A stretch of DNA of 10,841 nucleotides from Phoronis ovalis (lineage: Eukaryota; Phoronida; Phoronidae). The stretch spans positions 1 through 10,841 of the forward strand of contig JAOXYB010059313.1 in assembly GCA_028565635.1 (NCBI GenBank), read 5' to 3'. Shown here one piece after another: positions 1 to 6,194 of the stretch. A model generated the notes under the pieces. The model was not told the DNA's origin. It worked only from the letters and a program-made list of their open reading frames with translations, and ran no database searches. Position numbers and translations under genes: made by a program. Each line of letters begins with the position of its first letter. The stretch's first letter is position 1.

Positions 1-410
1 TCCTGTATGTTGCATTTTCTGGGCTATGACCCTACTATGCCGTAGGCAAGATAGTAGGGTCATAAAGCTAGGACTAACTTTCCAGTAAAATAGCCTAATA
101 CAGCCCTAATAGGTAGTTCAAGCTAAGTGTCTGACTCTGAGACATGACGTTTTTGAAGTGTCAGAGGGTTGCATCCCCTGTAATCCTGTATGTATATTTA
201 CAGAAGTCACCCCCGGAGTCAAAACTAATCTAAATCAATAATTATTTTAATTAAATTTGATTGCAGCCTTGAATATATATAAATTTCATGAGGGATTTGC
301 ACAAATTATAATTTATATTTGAAAATAACAAATATTTTGAAATTCTGAGGAAGTCGTTTTAAAGTGACGTTGCATACTTTATTATATTTACCCATGGAAT
401 GAAAACTTAC
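1..410. other. Non-coding flank left of the promoter
   Basis: No exon is recognisable here on either strand. It is AT-rich from about 225 to 390. The only structure is the perfect inverted repeat at 25-64. It may be the first intron of the putative divergent gene whose donor lies at 409-410. Confidence 0.4.
25..64. repeat. Perfect 14-bp inverted repeat (hairpin)
   Basis: TATGACCCTACTAT at 25-38 is exactly complementary to ATAGTAGGGTCATA at 51-64, with a 12-base loop. The match is 14 of 14. It could be the end of a foldback or MITE-type element cut by the window edge. No target-site duplication can be judged here. Confidence 0.75.
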
Positions 411-560
411 CTTGGCTGTGGGATATCAGGAAGGGCAATCGCCTTCGTTGTTCAGGAGTAAAATTTGGGGATAAACTTCCCCGCGCCTTCAACAAATTTT
501 GAATATGGCGGTTTTAGCCTCGTTCTGAACAAAGCAAAACTTCCGGACACCTGTGCGCAC
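411..560 (-). other. Possible non-coding first exon of a divergent gene (5' limit unknown)
   Basis: On the minus strand the sequence reads CCCACAGCCAAG|GTAAGTTTTC, with the donor GT at 409-410. The match to MAG|GTRAGT is perfect. Upstream on that strand lies the CpG-rich promoter block. No ATG with a convincing frame is present in the putative exon, so it would be 5' UTR, with coding exons left of the window. In vertebrates ANAPC10 lies next to ABCE1 head to head. That makes ABCE1 a candidate partner, but nothing in the window identifies it. The upstream boundary is a guess. Confidence 0.35.
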
Positions 561-601
561 TCGCCCCCTCGCGTCAGTTTTGCTCAACTGGCACATGCGC
601 A
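411..601. promoter_or_regulatory. GC-rich TATA-less promoter, possibly bidirectional
   Basis: This block is the richest in GC and CpG within the first kilobase. It contains AATATGGCGG (502-511, YY1-like), ACTTCCGG (539-546, a full ETS/GABP core), TGCGCA (554-559) and ACATGCGCA (593-601), the last two being NRF1-like. That combination is typical of animal housekeeping promoters. It lies directly upstream of the ANAPC10 5' exon. The minus strand also carries a consensus splice donor at the left edge (AAG|GTAAGT, exon side ending at 411), so transcription to the left is plausible too. Motif matches are by eye. Confidence 0.6.
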
Positions 602-831
602 GTGAGTATGACACCTGTGTTGAAATCCATCTACGAAATATAATAAAGTGAGTTATTTTAAAGTAAAATGTCTAGAATCTTCACACAAAAGATTATTTTT
701 TCACAGATTATTTTTTGTTGAAAACTAATTAAATATTTGACTCAATAATTTTCTGTTGCACAATGGAGCTTTGGTTTCGTCTATATTGGTCGACTGAATG
801 ATTCCGTTACTCTACTTTTTCTTACTTTTAG
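602..831 (+). other. ANAPC10: Probable 5' UTR intron of ANAPC10
   Basis: A consensus donor GTGAGTATG begins at 602, immediately after the GC-rich promoter block. A strong acceptor with a long pyrimidine tract (CTCTACTTTTTCTTACTTTTAG) ends at 831. Splicing would leave a 48-base untranslated exon segment, 832-879, before the ATG. This rests on splice-site quality and position only; no transcript was seen. Confidence 0.5.
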
Positions 832-879
832 TATCCGGCACAAAATTCAAGCAACAAGAACTTGAATTATCTGAATTAA

Positions 880-994
880 ATGGCTTTGAAATTTAACGGT
901 GCCCAAGACTACAACCCCGTGAAAGGGGAACGGGAAGGAAAACTAAGAGAAGTTGGTAATCAGGCGGTCTGGTCACTGTCATCATGCAAGCCGA
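880..994 (+). CDS. ANAPC10: ANAPC10 coding exon 1
   Basis: This exon has 38 complete codons plus the first base of codon 39. It starts at ATG 880 and ends at CCG-A before the donor GTAAGA at 995. It encodes a variable N-terminal tail of about 22 residues, then the first DOC-domain strand ([17 protein letters not shown]). The N-terminal length before the KP motif matches human, which supports this ATG. Confidence 0.95.
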
Positions 995-3489
995 GTAAGA
1001 CTAATTAGATTTTCAAAAAAAACTTGATTGCTTGATGTAGTTACCCGGATTAAATTAATTAAATAATAATTAATAGCATCACTGTACACCGACATGTACA
1101 GGGGATATGATATACATAACTATCACATGTCGCCCCCTGTGTCATGACATTGGTGGTGACATTTGATATTACATTGTATTTATTTAAAAATATAACGCTT
1201 TCTTGCCAGTTCCCATGGCCATGGTAAGAATATTCTCAAAAAGTACACCCCATTCAGCCATTGTAAAAATTGCGGAATTAACTATATATAATTCTTATGG
1301 TGAGTTTATAATCGATCACGGACCATATCAACAAAATTTTGTTTCAAGAAATACAACATTGGTAATTAATTATTAATTGAAAATATATACCTAATGGTAA
1401 AAAAATATTTGCAAAAAAACCCCATGGCAGGGCTTGAGTCGCCTTGACACCTGCTGAAAATAAGTAGTAGCCCTGTTGGCCAGCTGTGTTCCAAATCAAG
1501 TGGCCCCATTTAATTTGTGCGAGTGCCCAAAACACTTTTCAAAGCGAAAAATTGCTTGTAATAAATTAACAAGCAAAAAAAACACCCCAATCCTTTTTTA
1601 GAAACGATACGCAATTTCCGGTTGCTATTTGATTGCCAAACGATGACCGGAAGCGTCTTTTTGTGTTTGTATGTTGAAAATAGTTCAAAGGGAGACCGGG
1701 AGGTAGGTGCCACTAGGTGGCCCATCGGGCCAACAGCCGCTGCAGTTCATGTGGCCTGAACAACATTTAGTGGCCTCAGGTTCTTGGACTAGCGTAGATG
1801 TCGAGCCCTGCATTGTAAAAAATAAACATTGAAAAGATATCATATGGTAAAAACCAAGGCTGAAAAAAGGGGACCCATGGGTTGGCACATATATACAGTC
1901 ACTTTGAATGAAAGTACCCCGAGGTAAATTTACACCCAAATGTGTGGCACCTTGCGGTAAATAATCATTAGTATTTTATTTGAAAATATATATCCCATGG
2001 TAAAAATTTATTTGCAAAAAAGCACATCCCATGGAAAACAGTTTTAAATAAACAGGAAAAAGATACCCTTATTAAAAGTGAATTCTGAAAAAGGGTTCAT
2101 GGGGCGGCACATAAATACAGCCACTGTGAATGGCAGTTACCCCTTCCTCAGCATCACGGGGCATGATACTGTGTAGTATACTGATTATGTATATTAACAA
2201 CCAAATCAGAAACATTCACCTGTCCTATGTCTTTCAGGCAATCTGGAACTTAGCATTTACCTATGCATAATACTAAACTTGGGAATCAATCTTTAAAAAA
2301 AAGCAAAATGTATTTACTGGTAAAACATAGTTTCATGGTTTATCTGTGTCATGTTGAGAAATATCGTCAGCGCTAGGCTATAACTTCTCCCTCAAATCAA
2401 AAACAGATAGAAAATATTATATTCTGAAAGTTTGCAGTTTGTTAATCAAACTTAGTAGCCAGATTGAAATGCAATCACAGCCTGATAAATAGCCATAATT
2501 CTTAAATATTGCAATTGTACATTGAATTTTAGGTTTTGGTGTTGAACAGTTACGAGACGAATCTTTAGAGTCATACTGGCAGTCTGACGGACCCCAACCA
2601 CATCTCGTAAACATCCAATTCAGAAAGAAAACAACTGTCAACAGTATAGCTATTTATACCGACTATAAATCTGATGAAAGTTATACCCCAAACAAGTAAG
2701 TATTGGTGTTTTGGATTGATGATCTTATAAGACACCCTTTATACTTCAATACAATCACATCATAGCAAAAAATATTTTCTTTATAATTAGTTCAGTACTA
2801 GGAAAAAAACTGACAAAAATGCAATCCGTAGTAAGATATAAGCAATCCATGAGTGCATTTGTGGTGGCCAAGATTCTAATTGACAACTCTTTAGTTCGGG
2901 TCTGATGGTAATATGGGAGGCTGTAAGTACCATCTGTACCTGTTCTGGCACCCGCATAAGCTGGTCATGATGCATGAACATTATTTCTGCACTGTTAAAT
3001 TTTGCTATGCGTACATTGATATATACATTGATTGAAAGCCTTGCTGTATAAATTATTTTCAAAAATACACATTTAAATTATCTATTCTGTAGCTAGTAAG
3101 TTGTGAAGAAACTAAATCTAGATAATTCACACCTTTTATTAATAATTAACATTTTATAAATTAGAATTATAGCATTTAAATTGTGCCATTTCAATTTCTT
3201 ATGTCGCAGGTTCTCTATTCGTGCTGGTAGCCATTTTAATGATCTAAATGAAATAGAACAAGTGGAAATCAACGAGACAACAGGATGGTTATACGTACCT
3301 CTTAAAGACATTTCAGAGAAACCTATTAGAACATTTATGATTCAAATCGCTATTATATCTAATCATCAGAATGGACGAGACACTCATTTGAGACAAATCA
3401 AAGTACACTCACCTGTACAGGATATATCAAGAGCTAAAATGCCAAATTTTACTAGTGTGGATTGTGCACAGTTTAGTGTAATAAGGTAA
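880..3489 (+). CDS. ANAPC10: Anaphase-promoting complex subunit 10 (APC10/DOC1), complete, 3 coding exons
   Basis: The protein is the DOC-domain subunit of the anaphase-promoting complex/cyclosome. With CDC20 or CDH1 it forms the D-box co-receptor that holds substrates for ubiquitination in mitosis and G1. The coding sequence joins 880-994, 2533-2695 and 3210-3489, giving 555 coding bases plus TAA, or 185 residues, the same length as I recall for human APC10. Seen directly: [11 protein letters not shown] at the end of exon 1, ESYWQSDG and YKSDESYTP in exon 2, and [14 protein letters not shown] in exon 3. The protein ends in Ile-Arg, the IR tail by which APC10 docks on the TPR subunit CDC27/APC3. 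The start is fixed by an in-frame TAA at 877-879 directly before the ATG. Introns are GT..AG in phases 1 and 2. Substitutions against human are mostly conservative (for example SFGVEQL for GFGVDQL). The orthologue call is very secure; expression was not tested. Confidence 0.97.
1377..2143. repeat. Nested, duplicated dispersed repeat in ANAPC10 intron 1
   Basis: Two diverged copies of one repeat lie in the same orientation. Its first half occurs at 1377-1427 and 1980-2034: TTGAAAATATATA, then ATGGTAAAAA, TTTGCAAAAAA and CCCATGG. Its second half occurs at 1820-1920 and 2046-2143: AAATAAAC, GAAAAAGG, CATGGG, GGCACATA, TACAG.CACT, GAATG..AGT(T)ACCCC. In the right copy the halves are adjacent. In the left copy they are split by the 383-bp element at 1428-1810. 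No coding capacity. Confidence 0.7.
1428..1810. mobile_element. Non-autonomous hAT-like element (383 bp)
   Basis: The ends are inverted: CAGGGCTTGA at 1428-1437 against the complement of TCGAGCCCTG at 1801-1810 (9 of 10). A subterminal inverted 9-mer, CTGTTGGCC (1473-1481) and GGCCAACAG (1728-1736), supports paired ends. A CAGGG terminus is typical of animal hAT elements. The element separates two halves of a repeat that are adjacent at 1980-2143, which independently marks its boundaries. The flanks show no clear 8-bp duplication, so the family call is tentative. It has no transposase frame and would depend on an autonomous partner. Confidence 0.6.
2533..2695 (+). CDS. ANAPC10: ANAPC10 coding exon 2
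   Basis: The acceptor is TTTTAG at 2527-2532 and the donor is GTAAGTATT from 2696. The first two bases complete an AGT Ser codon with exon 1, followed by 53 codons and two bases of a Lys codon. It encodes the middle of the DOC beta-sandwich, including [17 protein letters not shown], which is close to the animal consensus. It is the shortest path joining exons 1 and 3 in phase. Confidence 0.96.
2696..3209 (+). other. ANAPC10: ANAPC10 intron 2
   Basis: A phase-2 intron of 514 bases, AT-rich. Repeats, RNA genes and exons were looked for on both strands and none was seen. A 91-codon open frame on the minus strand lacks any recognisable protein signature. Confidence 0.8.
3210..3489 (+). CDS. ANAPC10: ANAPC10 coding exon 3 with stop
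   Basis: The acceptor is TCGCAG, ending at 3209. The first base completes a Lys codon, followed by 92 codons and TAA at 3487-3489. It carries the rest of the DOC domain, with the FMIQIA strand and the NHQNGRDTH loop that belongs to the conserved substrate-facing surface. It ends in the C-terminal Ile-Arg tail. An open frame runs back to an ATG at 3181, but those bases are intron. Confidence 0.97.
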
Positions 3490-4220
3490 AGCGATGAATA
3501 TATGTAATAGCCAAAATATATATCTGTATTTTTATCACTGTTCCTGTTATTTTTCTATAGAGATGATGTAGAATTTCATATTGTGTTTGTATAGAATGGT
3601 TAGAAATTAGCAGGATAATGTGTAATGTTCCACATAAAGTACAATATGGCAGAGGGACAGCAAACTACCACAAGGTGGCATTGCTGCCTGGTTCAAACTG
3701 AAAAAAGAGAACTGTACTCAAAATAGTTGTCTACCAAATCAACATTTGATGTTTCAAATATAAAAAAATTTAAGATATCTACTCCCTATAATATTAACTT
3801 GCTTTTGTCCATTATAAGAAATTTTGATTTAATTTGAATTACGGGCAAAATACTCCCTGAAAACTAATATAATGTATATATAAGATGAACGACATAATAA
3901 CCCTCAAAATACAGTAACGACCTTGGTCACTATTTTTTGGATTATGTCATTCACCTCACTGCTATTCCGGAACTCATAAATATTTAAAGTTGTTGGAACC
4001 ACATCAGTAGCATGTATATGATAGTGACATCTCTCAAGATTTAGAAACTAAGAGGGTTTTTTACAAATCTTATTTACAAAGTACTTTGTTAACCTGACAA
4101 GTTTTAGCATGCAAGTGATCTTTGTGTTTTTTGTTGTACACCTGTAATTCAAATCAACAAAAAAGCTATTTTAATTTTAGAAGAATTAGAAATGCTTATT
4201 TTTTAATGTTAAAGTAGTAA

Positions 4221-4230
4221 AATAAATAAA
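4221..4230 (+). terminator. Candidate poly(A) signal for ANAPC10
   Basis: Two overlapping AATAAA hexamers (4221-4226 and 4225-4230) are the first canonical signals after the ANAPC10 stop, giving a 3' UTR of about 750 bases. Further AATAAA copies lie at 4391-4396 and 4402-4407. The AT-rich background makes chance hits likely. Confidence 0.35.
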
Positions 4231-4822
4231 TAATACCCAAGTTAACAATATGAGACTTAAACAACTTTTCTAAATTTTACCAGTTTGTGGTTTCAAAAAA
4301 GCAACTTTTCTTACATCAGTCCTTGTTTGTGTAATACTACATAATATTGCAACTTAAATGACTGACTAGCAAGTAATTAAAATAATGAATAATAAAAACT
4401 AAATAAAAATGTAACAATTACTATTGACAAGACCAAATTAAGTGCTATAATTCTGATTTACAACAGACTATTAGCATGCAATACTGCACTAGGTGGCGTT
4501 AGCAACTACTAATGAAATGGATTCCAACAAGTTTCCATTGTGCAGTTCTCCCTGTGCATATGTGATTTATTTTCATACTACAGTATTGTGGGTTCACGAT
4601 TACTAACCATTTAGTGCATGCAAAAAGTCGATTGTAGCCTTTAATTTGATAAACACCAGCCAGAGGTTGTATGTCGAATTTAGGCTTCCCCAACTAGTTG
4701 CTCTATTAACAATGTATTTACATTGTAATGGGTTGAATTTGTTCTAACTATACTATATGAGTTATTAATGTATAAGAATGAATCTCAGATCTTATTTTTA
4801 CAATGCAACAATTCTTACCAAC

Positions 4823-4828
4823 TTTAAT
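4823..4828 (-). terminator. Candidate poly(A) signal for EXD1
   Basis: ATTAAA on the minus strand lies 174 bases past the EXD1 stop and is the closest common variant. The closest canonical AATAAA on that strand is at 4566-4571. Either could be used; chance matches are frequent in this AT-rich stretch. Confidence 0.3.
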
Positions 4829-5001
4829 CAACTATAACAATTATGTTTAAGTGAATAAAAGTCTTATTATAATTGAAATGATGCAAAATACTGTAACAAA
4901 ATCTTTTGTTCTTTGCACAACACATTTTTGCATGTTACACCAGTGACAAGATACACTGCAGAAATCCCTGAATCAGCAAATACATTAATCTCTACTTAAT
5001 A

Positions 5002-6194
5002 CTAATTATTAATAATTAATGTCCCTCTACCTCGTCCCAAGGATTTATGCCTAGATGTAGCATCACTATCTGATTGAAAAAAACTAACAGATTTCTCAGG
5101 AGACATTTCATTTGTACTTTCTTTACTTTTTACTAGAGTTGGTATGATATCAATGCTTTCATCAAGGCAATTTGTTAAAGTTTGTTCTACTTGTCTGTGT
5201 AACTGTGATTCACTAGTACACGTTACCGACCTGTGTCTCGGTGATTGTTCAGTACCGTTTGACACATGACTTTGCGACTCTTCGGTATGTAACTTCATAG
5301 TGCTAAACAGCAACTGAGCAGGACTTTTCTTTTTCGATTGTGTACGTTGACTGCTTTCAGGAGTAGAATTTAACGGTGTCATGCCACGCATTTTGTAAAT
5401 CGTACATGAATGATCTGAATTACTTCCTTCTGAAAAATGTGAATAAATGCCATTTTGATAATTTTCTTCACTAGGAATTTGCACATGTTCAGCACTGGTT
5501 CTCGATGTTACAATGGTCTCCTGTTGAGGCATTCGCTGTTGCCTGGATTGTATATTATTATTTATAACCGTACCTTGCAATTCCATGGGTGGAGAACGCT
5601 CTTTTTTCTTCAGATTATTTGGCATTAATCCAGCAGGTTTCAAAACAAGTTCCCGATTTTTTATTGATAACGGATCAACTTGTTGTGGAGTTAATTTTGC
5701 TTCCATTAAATACAAATCGGTGTCTTTTGACTCAGTTTTAAGCCTTCCTGTTACTGATGTATGCAGTGGTGACCTCTCGTGAACAATACTGTAACAATCA
5801 CCTTGTAAGTGCGAGAGACTGAAATTCTTTGTTAGGTGCACATCATTTAAGTTTTTTTCAGATCTTGCATTTTCTTCCCTGTGAGCCAGGGATAAAATAC
5901 TAGAGTCTGATTTGTAAGTTCTAGATCTAACTGTAGGTTGCGATAAGTTACGAATACTTGAGGTATCCATACTTTGAACAGAATTATTCAAATAGTCTCC
6001 ACCCTGTTTTTCATTATTGGATAGGTCTTGTTCAGGATGAAGTTTGGCACCAGCTGGTACAAAGGAATTGGACACTTTGACATGTCCATTATTACCTCTG
6101 CAACCAAAGCTAGAAAAGCTGCGACTCCTGGTCATCTGCTGGGAAGTTGCATAAGTTTCATTGTCAGTAAGATTTTTTGAGTTTGCATTGTATC
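5002..6194 (-). CDS. EXD1: EXD1 last coding exon, long disordered tail
   Basis: 1,193 bases encode about 397 residues and then TAG at 5002-5004. The first two bases complete a Gly codon with the previous exon. The sequence is rich in Ser, Asn, Gln and Thr, with no domain I recognise. Notable points are RSRSFSSF near the start, KSVSFF (5077-5094), which fits the RVxF-type PP1-docking pattern, and the terminal GRGRG (5023-5037). The uninterrupted frame over this length in AT-rich DNA and the correct phase show that it is coding. The tail is longer than I would expect for mammalian EXD1. Confidence 0.88.

Larger units (their letters stand above)
995..2532 (+). other. ANAPC10: ANAPC10 intron 1
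   Basis: A phase-1 intron of 1,538 bases. Apart from the nested repeats at 1377-2143 it holds a 12-bp palindrome CCATGGCCATGG at 1213-1224 and the partly mirrored motifs ACATGTACAGGGG and ACATGTCGCCCCCTGT between 1090 and 1142. Short open frames here are repeat-derived and not credible genes. Confidence 0.8.
3490..5001. other. Tail-to-tail intergenic region (3' UTRs of ANAPC10 and EXD1)
   Basis: This holds the sequence between two convergent stop codons. It is AT-rich with no exon-like frame. Plus-strand AATAAA signals first appear at 4221-4230, then near 4391 and 4402. Minus-strand signals are ATTAAA at 4823-4828 and AATAAA at 4566-4571. Two CTCF-like motifs occur at 3668-3681 and 4486-4499. 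How the region is shared between the two 3' UTRs cannot be read from sequence. Confidence 0.6.

Noticed and set aside
1090-1142. Possible hairpin from ACATGTACAGGGG and ACATGTCGCCCCCTGT
   Set aside because: The two sub-motifs occur in the wrong order to form one continuous stem, so only short pairings are possible.
1344-1939. Three overlapping minus-strand frames of 63-84 codons
   Set aside because: They coincide with the dispersed repeat and the hAT-like element and show no transposase motifs.
2787-3062. A 91-codon minus-strand frame in ANAPC10 intron 2
   Set aside because: No recognisable protein signature, it lies inside an intron, and AT-rich DNA of this size commonly yields such frames.
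5585-5782. A 65-codon plus-strand frame
   Set aside because: A shadow of the long EXD1 coding exon on the opposite strand.
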